Positions 14,921 through 22,088 of a stretch of DNA of 22,088 nucleotides are shown piece after piece. The position numbers and the translations under genes are program-made. The notes below the pieces were generated by a model that saw only the letters and a list, made by a program, of their open reading frames with translations, was not told where the DNA came from and made no database searches. Each line of letters opens with the position of its first letter. The stretch's first letter is position 1. Source of the stretch: an uncultured Eubacterium sp. (GTDB taxonomy: Bacteria; Bacillota; Clostridia; Lachnospirales; Lachnospiraceae); assembly GCA_910586045.1 (NCBI GenBank), contig CAJUIH010000051.1:1-22088 (forward strand), written 5' to 3'.

Positions 14921-15829
14921 TCAAATTTGCTTTCCATATGCGATATCCTTTGCAAGCTGGCTTTTTAATTCTTCCAAACCGGAAAACTTTTGTTCCGGGC
15001 GCACAAACTGCAGCAGCCTTACACGCACTTTTTTAGCATAGATATCCCGATGAAAATCATAAATAAAGGTTTCTACGCCAACCGGATGGTTTCCGTGCAC
15101 TGTCGGTTTTTTTCCGATATTCGTAATCCCCCTATAATACTGCCCGTCTACCTGTACATCGGAAACATACACACCGAAAGGCGGGAGTAATTTTTGCGGC
15201 GGCGGCTGGATATTAATGGTCGGGAAGCCGATCGTCCGGCCAATCCGGTTGCCTTGAATCACGGTTCCTTCGATAAAGTATGGATACCCCAGCAGCTTAT
15301 TCGCCAGTTCCAGCCTGCCTTTTTCCAATTCTTCGCGGATATACGTGCTGCTGATGTCACGGCCCGCATACTGCATTTTCGAAACGACCTGCACCTGATA
15401 AGCAAGCGGATCCGCATAAGCCTGCAGCATATGAAAATCGCCCCTGCGGTTATGCCCGAAATGAAAATCCGTACCGACGACCAGCCATTTTACCCGCAGG
15501 CGGTTTACGATTTCACGGATAAAATCCTCCGCTTCCATATGCATAATCTTTGGCGTAAACGGACATTCGATCAAGTAATCCACGCCCCGCTGGCGAAACA
15601 AGTCCAGCTTTTCTTCGTTTGTGGTAATGACTCTTTGGTCGCACCGGCCCGCCGCGCTGGACGGAGGGATATCAAATGTAAATACGGCCGCTTTCAGGCC
15701 GCTTTGCTTTTTTTCGGAAAGTGCATCCATCAGCAGTTTATGTCCACGATGCAGACCGTCGAACTTTCCAAGGGATAGTACGGTATCTTCGGTTATATAT
15801 AAATCTTCAAAATTCTTTACATATCTCAT
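14921..15829 (-). CDS. ribF: Bifunctional riboflavin kinase / FAD synthetase
   Basis: This 302-residue protein makes FMN from riboflavin and ATP, and then FAD. The N-terminal nucleotidyltransferase domain shows LGKFDGLHRGH (20-30), FTFDIPP and the ISSTYIRE motif near 175. The C-terminal flavokinase domain has GRTIGFPTINI near 200, then FGVYVSDV, GITNIGKKPT and ETFIYDF. The length is normal. It follows truB with an 80-nt gap, the classic order in Firmicutes. The Shine-Dalgarno match before the ATG at 15829 is poor: only CAGG close by, with GAGGA further away. No FMN riboswitch precedes it. No clear terminator separates it from the next gene. Confidence 0.97.
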   Translation of the reverse strand: MRYVKNFEDLYITEDTVLSLGKFDGLHRGHKLLMDALSEKKQSGLKAAVFTFDIPPSSAAGRCDQRVITTNEEKLDLFRQRGVDYLIECPFTPKIMHMEAEDFIREIVNRLRVKWLVVGTDFHFGHNRRGDFHMLQAYADPLAYQVQVVSKMQYAGRDISSTYIREELEKGRLELANKLLGYPYFIEGTVIQGNRIGRTIGFPTINIQPPPQKLLPPFGVYVSDVQVDGQYYRGITNIGKKPTVHGNHPVGVETFIYDFHRDIYAKKVRVRLLQFVRPEQKFSGLEELKSQLAKDIAYGKQI

Positions 15830-15909
15830 GGCCTGTCGCTGTTTTCCTCGTAAGATTTTCTGTTATAAAAATTTGTTCGAAACCTGACCAATCGAGCCGT
15901 TTCCTGTGG

Positions 15910-16821
15910 TCACAAGCTGCTCCAGAATATTTTAACCGGCTTATAATCACCCCGCTGCGCGTCCCATGCGTAGATCCCAAAAAATTCCTGCCCTAGGTAA
16001 ATACGCAGCATCGGGAATGGCTCCGGCGCCTGTTTTGGCCCGTTTTCTAATACGAATGCCTGTTTTGGCAGACGATTGCCGTTTTTTAACATAATCTCAA
16101 ACCGCCGCGCAGCCTGTGCTTTTGGAACATGCGTAAAAAGCTGATCAACAGGCAGCAAATGTTCCACCAGACGGCCCTGTTTTGAAAATTCCTGAATCTG
16201 CGCAAGCCGCAGGCTCTGCTCCAGCTCGAATATGCCGACTTTGGTACGCAGCAGGGATTCCATGCACCCGCCGCAGCCTAACGTTTGTCCAATATCATGG
16301 CAAAGTGTCCTTATGTAGGTACCTTTGGAACAATGTACACGCATTTTTACGCGCGGCAGCCGGATCCACTCTATGTCTATCGCGAAAATTTGCACATTCC
16401 TTGCTTTTCGCTCTACTTCTATGCCGGCCCTCGCAAGGTCATATAGTTTCTTTCCATTGACCTTTATAGCCGAATACATCGGCGGAACCTGTGCATACGC
16501 CCCGATAAAGGATCGGATCACAAGCTGTACCTCTTCCTGCGTACAGTTTATGGGATTTCTCGCGCGAACGGTTCCGCTGATATCCTGCGTATCGGTTTCC
16601 TGCCCAAGAAACAGCACCGTTTCGTATTCTTTTTCCTTGTCTGTAAGAAGTTCGCACACTTTCGTCGCCGTCCCCAGGCAGACCGGCAGAACGCCTTCGG
16701 CATCCGGGTCAAGCGTCCCGGTATGTCCGATTTTTTTCTGGCCTATGATCCTGCGCATTTTCGCTACCACATCATGGGAAGTATAGCCTTTTTCCTTGTA
16801 TACGTTGATGATTCCATTCAT
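15910..16821 (-). CDS. truB: tRNA pseudouridine(55) synthase
   Basis: TruB isomerises U55 in the T-loop of tRNAs. The protein is 303 residues from the ATG at 16821, which overlaps the nrnA stop as ATGA, so re-initiation coupling is likely. The frame is open 31 codons further up, but that part lies inside nrnA and shows no family similarity. The start MNGIINVYKEKGYTSHDVV matches the family, and catalytic Asp38 lies in GHTGTLDPDAEGVLP. Other family segments are KEYETVLFLGQETDTQD, QVPPMYSAIKVNGKKLYDLAR and CSKGTYIRTLCHDIG. A C-terminal extension of about 90 residues carries the PUA-like region (FEIMLKNGNRLP...LRIYLGQEFFGIYA). Confidence 0.97.
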   Translation of the reverse strand: MNGIINVYKEKGYTSHDVVAKMRRIIGQKKIGHTGTLDPDAEGVLPVCLGTATKVCELLTDKEKEYETVLFLGQETDTQDISGTVRARNPINCTQEEVQLVIRSFIGAYAQVPPMYSAIKVNGKKLYDLARAGIEVERKARNVQIFAIDIEWIRLPRVKMRVHCSKGTYIRTLCHDIGQTLGCGGCMESLLRTKVGIFELEQSLRLAQIQEFSKQGRLVEHLLPVDQLFTHVPKAQAARRFEIMLKNGNRLPKQAFVLENGPKQAPEPFPMLRIYLGQEFFGIYAWDAQRGDYKPVKIFWSSL

Positions 16822-17855
16822 TTGCTGTACTCCGATTTCGGCGGCGCGGGCACGTTTGATACGCCGGCCGCTTCCAACTGCCTTTGAACCTGTTCTAAAA
16901 TACTGGCCAGGCATGCCTGCGGCTGCAGCGCCGTCGATGCTCCCGCAGCGCGTTTATGCCCGCCGCCGCCGTAAGAAGCCGCGATTTCCGCCACATTGAC
17001 TGCATCGGAGGAAGCCCGCAGGCTGATTTTATAGGTCCCCTGTTTTACCTGCCCGGTATGGTCCGCCTGAGGATAGAAAAAGACCGCAGCCTCTACGCCC
17101 TTGGTACTGCGAAGCTGCGCTGCAACTCCCTCTAAATGCTTTGGCAGCGCATGGCATGCTTTCATATCCTCGTCTGTAATAATAGATGAAATACAGGCTC
17201 CCGAAAGATGCAGACGGCTTTTTTCCAGCGCCCTGGCCAGAATTTGATTTTGTTCAAATGTTTTTTCCATATAGGTTTTATCGACGATTTTAGAAAAATC
17301 AATCCCGGTATCCATCAAAAACCCGGCTGTGCGCATCGTCTTGGAAGACGTGCAGGAATACTGAAAAATCCCCGTATCGTGTACAATCCCCACATACAGG
17401 CATTCCGCAATCTGTTTGGTAATTCGTTCACTCGGCAGTAAATCAAAAACCAATTCTGAGGTGGAACTGGCCTGCGGGAAAATATAGCGGATATCTCCAA
17501 ATCCGGTATTGCTGATATGATGATCAATACACAACACACGGGAAGACGCGCCGATCAGCTTTTCGGCTTCGCTGATTCTTCCGGTATCGCCGCAGTCTTG
17601 TACGATCAAAAGGTCAAAACGCAGCTCAGCCGGCGGGACCTGCGCCAGATCACTTCGAATTTCCGCGGAACGGGTCAAAAATTTAAAAATATTTGGAATC
17701 GGTTCCAGATATAATGTGACTTCGATTTCAGGATGGTATGTTTTGATATAATTATACGTGGCCAGACAAGACCCGATACAGTCTCCGTCCGGCTTTGTAT
17801 GCCCCGTAACAGCCACTGTTTTTACAGGTGCCAGCGCTTCTTCCAAACTATACAT
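16818..17855 (-). CDS. nrnA: DHH/DHHA1 phosphoesterase, NrnA-type oligoribonuclease / pAp phosphatase
   Basis: This 345-residue protein should degrade 2-5 nt RNAs from the mRNA decay pathway and may dephosphorylate pAp. The DHH domain motifs are visible: VTGHTKPDGDCIGS (17-29) with His19, Asp23 and Asp25; VQDCGD (85-90); CIDHHISNTGF (109-119); and GIVHDTGIFQYS. The DHHA1 domain near the C-terminus has YGGGGHKRAAGAS, the substrate-binding GGGHxxAAG motif. It overlaps rbfA by 8 nt at its start and truB by 4 nt at its end. This gene is regularly placed between rbfA and truB in clostridia. The division between nanoRNase and pAp phosphatase activity cannot be read from sequence. Confidence 0.94.
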   Translation of the reverse strand: MYSLEEALAPVKTVAVTGHTKPDGDCIGSCLATYNYIKTYHPEIEVTLYLEPIPNIFKFLTRSAEIRSDLAQVPPAELRFDLLIVQDCGDTGRISEAEKLIGASSRVLCIDHHISNTGFGDIRYIFPQASSTSELVFDLLPSERITKQIAECLYVGIVHDTGIFQYSCTSSKTMRTAGFLMDTGIDFSKIVDKTYMEKTFEQNQILARALEKSRLHLSGACISSIITDEDMKACHALPKHLEGVAAQLRSTKGVEAAVFFYPQADHTGQVKQGTYKISLRASSDAVNVAEIAASYGGGGHKRAAGASTALQPQACLASILEQVQRQLEAAGVSNVPAPPKSEYSK

Positions 17856-18291
17856 CTTTTATTTCTTCCGCCTCCTGCCCGCTGCCGATCGTACGGTCCG
17901 GTTCCGGGCAGTTTTTTGCGCCGTTTTGGCCGTTCCCGCTTTTTTGATTGACCTGGTCGATATAATGCGACATGTGTACGCCGTACGCAATCGACTGGTC
18001 TATAATAAATGTAATCTGCGGCGTATAGCGCAGGTTTATGCTCTTTGCAAGGCTGTGCCGGATATATCCTTCCGCGCTGCGCAGGCCGGCCAGCGTATCT
18101 TTCTGCGACTGCACGTCTCCCAATACGCTGACATAGGCTTTACACGTCTTTAAATCCGGCGCTACCTCTACGGATACAACACTCGTCATCGGATTGATCC
18201 TTGGATCTTTGATCTCCGCGCGGATAATCTCGCTCAGCCTGCGCAGGACTTCTTCGTTGACGCGTGTGTTTTTTATACTGTTCTTTCTCAT
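17848..18291 (-). CDS. rbfA: Ribosome-binding factor A
   Basis: This 147-residue KH-fold protein helps 16S rRNA 5' end maturation and late 30S assembly. Landmarks are R-INEEVLRRLSEIIR-like VNEEVLRRLSEIIRAEIKDPR, MTSVVSVEVAPDLKTCKAYVSVLG, and a C-terminal LRYTPQITFIIDQSIAYGVHMSHYID. The last 27 residues (Gly/Asn/Glu-rich) form an unconserved tail. A TTGAGG site precedes the ATG at 18291. In many Firmicutes ylxP (DUF503) sits between infB and rbfA; here the 156-bp gap holds no such gene. Confidence 0.96.
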   Translation of the reverse strand: MRKNSIKNTRVNEEVLRRLSEIIRAEIKDPRINPMTSVVSVEVAPDLKTCKAYVSVLGDVQSQKDTLAGLRSAEGYIRHSLAKSINLRYTPQITFIIDQSIAYGVHMSHYIDQVNQKSGNGQNGAKNCPEPDRTIGSGQEAEEIKDV

Positions 18292-18324
18292 GTTTTACCT
18301 CAAATCAAACCGCAGTGCCAGGTC

Positions 18325-18349
18325 AGCGGCGTCCTGTTTGCGCGCCGCT
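18325..18349 (-). other. Hairpin in the infB-rbfA gap
   Basis: AGCGGCG (18325-18331) and CGCCGCT (18343-18349) pair around an 11-nt loop, with a further CAGTG/CACTG pairing outside. The surrounding gap (18292-18447) holds no convincing gene. There is no U-tract, so a terminator is unlikely. Confidence 0.35.
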
Positions 18350-18447
18350 TCACACTGCCAGATATAAAAGGTGCTGACGCATTCTGCTGGGTTGGTTTGC
18401 AGTCCGCGGCAGACCTGATTTCTGCATAACTAATCTGCAAATCGGCC

Positions 18448-21267
18448 TTAACGCGGTACTTCTACCATTTTATAGGCCTCGATCTGGTCAAATTCCGCAA
18501 TATCGTTAAAACCGTCAAATACTAGGCCGCACTCATAGCCTGCGCGTACCTCTTTGACATCATCCTTAAAGCGTTTCAACGACGCCAGCGAACCATTGTA
18601 GATTTCTTCGCCTTCCCGGCGGATCCGGCATTTGCAATTGCGTTCAAAAATACCGTCCAGCACATAGGAACCGGCGATATTCCCGACGCCGGATGCCTTA
18701 AAGATCTGGCGGACTTCCGCATGGCCGATCACTTTTTCTTCAAAGATCGGATCTAACATCCCTTTCATTGCGGCAGATACATCTTCAATCGCGTTGTAAA
18801 TAACTTTATACAGGCGGATATCCACCCCTTCGCGTTCCGCCGTAGTTTTGGCAACCGGATCCGGACGGACATTAAAACCGATAATAATCGCATTGGATGC
18901 CGATGCAAGGTTGACATCCGATTCATTGACCGAACCTACGCCGCCATGGATAATCTTAACGACGACTTCCTCGTTAGACAGCTTCAGCAGGCTCTGCTTG
19001 ACAGCTTCCACCGAACCTTGTACGTCTGCTTTTACAATAATATTCAGTTCCTTTACATTGCCGGACTGGATCTGTGAGAATAAATCGTCCAACGACATAC
19101 GGGAACGGGTTTCTTCCAATAATTTTTCCTTGCTTTCCGTAATATACGTTTCCGCAAAATTTCTGGCGTCTTTTTCAGACTCGCAGATCACAAAGGTCTC
19201 CCCCGCATCCGGCACGCTGCTTAGGCCCAGGATTTCTACCGGCATGGATGGTTTTGCTTCCTTTACATTGCGTCCTTTGTCGTCGATCATTGCCCGGACT
19301 TTGCCGAAGCTGCTGCCGCAGGCGATCGGCTGGCCGATTTTCAACGTGCCTTTTTGTACAAGCACGGTTGCAACCGCGCCGCGGCCTTTATCCAGCTTTG
19401 CCTCAATTACGACGCCGCGCGCGTTCCGCTTCGGATTTGCCTTTAATTCGAGCACTTCCGCGGTCAAAAGGATCATTTCCAAAAGCTGTTCGATCCCTTC
19501 ATGCGTATGCGCGGATACCGGAACGAATATCGTACTGCCGCCCCAGTCTTCCGGGATCAGTTCATATTCGGAAAGTTCTTGTTTGACACGTTCTACATTC
19601 GCATTCGGCTTATCGATCTTGTTTACGGCAACAATAATTTCGATTCCGGCCGCTTTCGCATGGCTGATTGCTTCCACTGTCTGCGGCATGACGCCGTCAT
19701 CCGCCGCTACGACCAAAATCGCGATATCCGTCGAATTTGCGCCGCGCATACGCATGGCTGTAAACGCCTCATGTCCAGGCGTATCCAAAAATGTAATATT
19801 CTCGCCATTGCATTTTACCGTATAGGCACCGATCGCCTGTGTAATACCTCCGGCTTCTTTATCCGTCACCCTTGTATTACGGATCGCATCCAGCAAGGAA
19901 GTTTTCCCATGGTCGACATGACCCATAACGCAGACTACCGGCGGTCTGGAAACCATCTTGCTTTCGTCTTCTTCCTCTTCTTTTAACAATTCGGCAATTA
20001 CATCGATTTTTTCTTCCGGTTCCGCGATGCAGTTAAATTCCAGCGCAATCTCTTCTGCGTGTTCATAATCGATTTCCTGGTTCATCGTAGCCATTGTGCC
20101 TTTTAAAAACAGCTTTTTAATGATCACGGCAGGCTGGACTTTTATCTTTTCCGCCAGTTCACGAATCGTCATATGTTCCGCGAGCGTGATAGAACGAATT
20201 GCCTCTTCTTCTTTCTGTGTACTCGGCGCGGGCGTCTGATTTTTCTTTTTATGTCCGCTGGTCTTTTCCAGATTGACGTAGCGTTCCTGTTTTTTGCCGC
20301 CCAGTTTATCGTATTCTTTATTGCCTCCGGTCTTCTTGCGGCTGCTGTCGCGTTCCCTGGTATCCCGGCTTTCTTTGCGCAGTTCGTCGGATGCCGGCTT
20401 TCCCGTATCCTTGCGGAAACGGTTCATATCCTGGTCTAATTTTCCCTTAAATTCCTTCTGGCGATTCTGACCGACTCTGCCGCCGTTTTTATCACCATAA
20501 TTATTACCGGAATTCGCTCGATTATTCTGATTATTTTTTTCACCTTTTTGTTCAAATCCTGCATTTCTGCCACCCCTGTCGTTTTGGCCCCGTTCCGGCC
20601 TGCCGCCCCGGTGCGCCTGCCTGCTTCCATTTGCGCCGCGCTGCGCATTGCGTTCGCCCTGCGGCCTGTTTGCCTGCGCGCTGCGTTCGCCCTGCGGTTT
20701 GTTCGGCCGGACATTGCGGGCGCTCTCGTTTGCCTGCTTTTCTTGTGCCGGTTTCACAATTTCATCATCCGGTACATGTGCGGACGCTCGGTCATAATTT
20801 GGCCTGTTTGCATTCGGCCGAACCGGAATATGCGGTTTTTCCTTTTCCTGCTGGCGGTTATGGTTGCCCCGCGGCCTGCGTTCCCCGGACGGTTTATTTC
20901 CTTTGTCCCTGTTTTTGTCCTTTTCCTTATCCCGGTCACGGTCCTTATTCGGATTCTGCCTGCGGTTCTGCTTACTGTACTGTGCGTTATAAACGGCTGT
21001 AATACTTGACTTTTTCTTTGGCCTTGCTTCCCCTTCTTTGGCCGGTTTTTCCTGCGCGGATTTTGCGTGCGCGGCAGGCTTTGCCGGTTTTTTTCCATCT
21101 CCAATCGCCTTTAGATTTTCTTTGATCTCAGCGATTTCTTTTTCTTCCAAAACAGTCGCGGCTGTATATTTATTTTCTTCTTTATTTTTCCGATTCATAA
21201 AATCTGCGATCGGCCTGCTTGCAATTCCAAGCTCTTTTGCGAGTTCCTGTATTTTTTTCTTTGCCAT
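18448..21267 (-). CDS. infB: Translation initiation factor IF-2
   Basis: This 939-residue GTPase brings fMet-tRNA to the 30S subunit and promotes subunit joining. An N-terminal IF2_N helical domain (MAKKKIQELAKELGI..., 1-55) is followed by about 280 residues of Lys/Arg/Asn/Gly/Gln-rich low-complexity linker (roughly 60-345). A second IF2_N domain occupies about 358-412 (TIRELAEKIKVQPAVIIKKL). The G domain has G1 GHVDHGKT (449-456), DTPGHEAF, NKIDKPNA and the SAH element. Domains II, III and the C-terminal tRNA-binding domain (KGMLDPIFEEKVIGHAEVRQ, GYECGL) complete it. The linker includes a tandem 11-residue repeat. GGAGGG lies 12 nt before the ATG, and ylxQ ends 6 nt upstream. Confidence 0.98.
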   Translation of the reverse strand: MAKKKIQELAKELGIASRPIADFMNRKNKEENKYTAATVLEEKEIAEIKENLKAIGDGKKPAKPAAHAKSAQEKPAKEGEARPKKKSSITAVYNAQYSKQNRRQNPNKDRDRDKEKDKNRDKGNKPSGERRPRGNHNRQQEKEKPHIPVRPNANRPNYDRASAHVPDDEIVKPAQEKQANESARNVRPNKPQGERSAQANRPQGERNAQRGANGSRQAHRGGRPERGQNDRGGRNAGFEQKGEKNNQNNRANSGNNYGDKNGGRVGQNRQKEFKGKLDQDMNRFRKDTGKPASDELRKESRDTRERDSSRKKTGGNKEYDKLGGKKQERYVNLEKTSGHKKKNQTPAPSTQKEEEAIRSITLAEHMTIRELAEKIKVQPAVIIKKLFLKGTMATMNQEIDYEHAEEIALEFNCIAEPEEKIDVIAELLKEEEEDESKMVSRPPVVCVMGHVDHGKTSLLDAIRNTRVTDKEAGGITQAIGAYTVKCNGENITFLDTPGHEAFTAMRMRGANSTDIAILVVAADDGVMPQTVEAISHAKAAGIEIIVAVNKIDKPNANVERVKQELSEYELIPEDWGGSTIFVPVSAHTHEGIEQLLEMILLTAEVLELKANPKRNARGVVIEAKLDKGRGAVATVLVQKGTLKIGQPIACGSSFGKVRAMIDDKGRNVKEAKPSMPVEILGLSSVPDAGETFVICESEKDARNFAETYITESKEKLLEETRSRMSLDDLFSQIQSGNVKELNIIVKADVQGSVEAVKQSLLKLSNEEVVVKIIHGGVGSVNESDVNLASASNAIIIGFNVRPDPVAKTTAEREGVDIRLYKVIYNAIEDVSAAMKGMLDPIFEEKVIGHAEVRQIFKASGVGNIAGSYVLDGIFERNCKCRIRREGEEIYNGSLASLKRFKDDVKEVRAGYECGLVFDGFNDIAEFDQIEAYKMVEVPR
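20638..20703 (-). repeat. Tandem 33-bp repeat within infB linker
   Basis: Two adjacent 33-bp units encode NKPQGERSAQA and NRPQGERNAQR (IF2 residues 189-210). Their core (GCGTTCGCCCTGCGG on the plus strand) is identical, suggesting recent duplication in the disordered linker. Confidence 0.75.
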
Positions 21268-21273
21268 ATGCTA

Positions 21274-21606
21274 TCAATTCCCTCCATGATTCAGTTGTTC
21301 CAATTCTTTAAACCGCCGGATAACTTCCTTTGCCAGATTTTGATCCGTAACCGCGAGCGATGCCCGATATTCCTTTCCGATCCAGTTACCAAGCTGTTCT
21401 TTTTGTGCATATTCAAAATACGGTATCTGACGGTAACTGCACATATCCGAGAAATGCTTTTTCGTATTTTCCGACGCGTCCGACGCGGTTACTACTAAGC
21501 AAGCTTTCCCTTTTTTTACCGCCTGTTCCGTTGAAAACTCCCCGCTCGCAACATTCCCGGCCCTTGCGGCCATTCCGATCATTGCCAGTACTTTATCTGG
21601 TTTCAA
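21274..21606 (-). CDS. ylxQ: L7Ae/L30e-family RNA-binding protein (YlxQ type)
   Basis: This 110-residue protein has the L7Ae/L30e/S12e/Gadd45 fold. It opens with KVLAMIGMAARAGNVASGEFSTEQAVKKGKACLVVTASDASENTKKHF, the family's GLAxRAGKxxxG and hydrophobic-strand pattern with the DAS(x)NTxK motif. It then has a QIPYFEYAQKEQLGNWIGKE segment. Relatives bind K-turn RNA; the cellular target of bacterial YlxQ is not established to my knowledge. It overlaps rnpM by 14 nt and precedes infB by 6 nt, the conserved nusA-ylxR-ylxQ-infB order. Confidence 0.93.
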   Translation of the reverse strand: MKPDKVLAMIGMAARAGNVASGEFSTEQAVKKGKACLVVTASDASENTKKHFSDMCSYRQIPYFEYAQKEQLGNWIGKEYRASLAVTDQNLAKEVIRRFKELEQLNHGGN

Positions 21607-21868
21607 ACATTTTCATCTCCTCTTGTAAAGTAATAACGACTTCCTGCGGCATAGAAGTCTTCAGGGAACGTTCCAGCCCTTTATTTTTCAGGGCACGCTC
21701 CAGGCAGGCCTGATTTTTACAGATATACGCGCCCCGCCCGTTTTTTTTTCCGGTTTCATCCAGACCGATCTCATGGTCTGCATTTTTCACAACGCGGATC
21801 ATACTGCGCTTTTCTTTCGCTTCCCCACAGCCAACGCAGATTCTGGTAGGGATTTTCTTTGTTTTCAT
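21593..21868 (-). CDS. rnpM: RNase P modulator RnpM (YlxR, DUF448)
   Basis: This 91-residue protein matches YlxR, a small nucleic-acid-binding protein reported to bind the RNase P RNA and modulate its activity. Visible features are PTRICVGCGEAKEKRSMIRVV (residues 7-27) with the CVGC pair, and the family signature NGRGAYIC (43-50) followed by CLERALKNKGLERSLK. The length fits the family. The ribosome binding site is weak: the only AGGAGG lies about 16 nt from the ATG, close to the nusA stop. Translation may be coupled to nusA. Confidence 0.95.
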   Translation of the reverse strand: MKTKKIPTRICVGCGEAKEKRSMIRVVKNADHEIGLDETGKKNGRGAYICKNQACLERALKNKGLERSLKTSMPQEVVITLQEEMKMFETR

Positions 21869-21889
21869 TGCCCTGTATCCCCAGCCTCC

Positions 21890-22088
21890 TTATTGTTCCA
21901 CATCGGATGTCTTTACGTTGTCTGCAACTGCCTGCAGCCGCTCCGGTTCGGTTTCCCCATACGCAGAATCATCCAAATCGCTGCCGGCTGTTGGACCTTT
22001 CGGATCTTCCTGCCCGGTATCGTCTTCTGCAGAGTCATTGTCTGCTGCCTGGTCTGTTTGCGCTGTATGGAATTCCGCTGTTGCATCG
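21890..22088 (-). CDS. nusA: NusA, C-terminal acidic tail only (gene continues past the window)
   Basis: An open minus-strand frame enters from the right edge and stops with TAA at 21890-21892. The 65 visible residues are rich in Asp, Glu, Ala, Thr and Gln (for example TDQAADNDSAEDDTGQED) and end in KTSDVEQ. Nothing here is diagnostic by itself. The assignment rests on position: the gene directly before rnpM-ylxQ-infB is nusA across Firmicutes, and clostridial NusA proteins often carry an acidic, unstructured C-terminal extension. NusA is a transcription elongation, pausing and termination factor. Confidence 0.75.
   Translation of the reverse strand, partial: DATAEFHTAQTDQAADNDSAEDDTGQEDPKGPTAGSDLDDSAYGETEPERLQAVADNVKTSDVEQ

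Noticed and set aside
16822..16914. N-terminal extension of truB
   Set aside because: The 31 extra codons lie inside nrnA and carry no TruB similarity; the ATG at 16821 gives the family N-terminus and an ATGA overlap.
18350..18427. Minus-strand frame of 25 codons in the infB-rbfA gap
   Set aside because: No ribosome binding site before its ATG, no recognisable motif, and it overlaps the hairpin; it looks like chance.
18848..19825. Plus-strand frame of 325 codons
   Set aside because: It is antisense to the conserved GTPase region of infB and is Ser/Thr/Pro-rich in the way reversed coding sequence usually is; no family match.
1..22088. CRISPR arrays, tRNA or rRNA genes, transposases, phage genes
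   Set aside because: I looked for direct-repeat arrays, cloverleaf-like sequences and mobile-element proteins and saw none; apart from the palindrome, the window is chromosomal in character.

Overview
The window is bacterial and every gene I can support lies on the minus strand. Gene order reads right to left as nusA(end)-rnpM(ylxR)-ylxQ-infB-rbfA-nrnA-truB-ribF, then an SH3/NlpC-P60 lipid-free secreted protein, then rpsO-pnp. This is the Firmicutes translation/RNA-processing block. Strong AGGAGG ribosome binding sites, TTGACA/TATAAT promoters, a ChvE-like lipoprotein and a GH112/NahK cassette suggest a gut Clostridia, most likely Lachnospiraceae (inferred from style; no database search was possible).

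Right part (10.99-22.09 kb): the block is tightly packed. ylxR and ylxQ overlap by 14 nt, rbfA and nrnA by 8 nt, and nrnA and truB by an ATGA. The run covers transcription elongation (NusA), RNase P modulation (RnpM), initiation (IF2), 30S maturation (RbfA), nanoRNA/pAp turnover (NrnA), tRNA pseudouridine 55 (TruB) and FMN/FAD synthesis (RibF). A cell-wall-hydrolase-like gene with its own consensus promoter sits between ribF and rpsO; its catalytic cysteine position is serine. rpsO has a promoter, a structured leader and a terminator, followed by pnp and a strong terminator.

Middle part (3.57-10.86 kb): a cytoplasmic subtilisin-like protease with its own promoter, then a likely operon of a GNAT acetyltransferase, N-acetylhexosamine 1-kinase (nahK), GH112 galacto-/lacto-N-biose phosphorylase (lnpA) and a GH95-like glycosidase. 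None of these has a signal peptide. Together they look like an intracellular route for host mucin or milk-type Gal-beta-1,3-HexNAc units: the phosphorylase yields Gal-1-P plus HexNAc, the kinase makes HexNAc-1-P, and the GH95-like enzyme may first remove a capping sugar. The GH95-like protein differs from characterised 1,2-alpha-fucosidases at two of four catalytic positions. The importer and the GalT/GalE partners are not in the window.

Left part (1-3.52 kb): a strong promoter drives ilvN-ilvC (branched-chain amino acid synthesis, no ilvB here). Next come a ChvE-like sugar-binding lipoprotein without adjacent permease genes, a roughly 160-bp imperfect palindrome starting at its stop codon, and the start of another GNAT gene that runs off the left edge. 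There is no gene-free stretch longer than about 210 bases.
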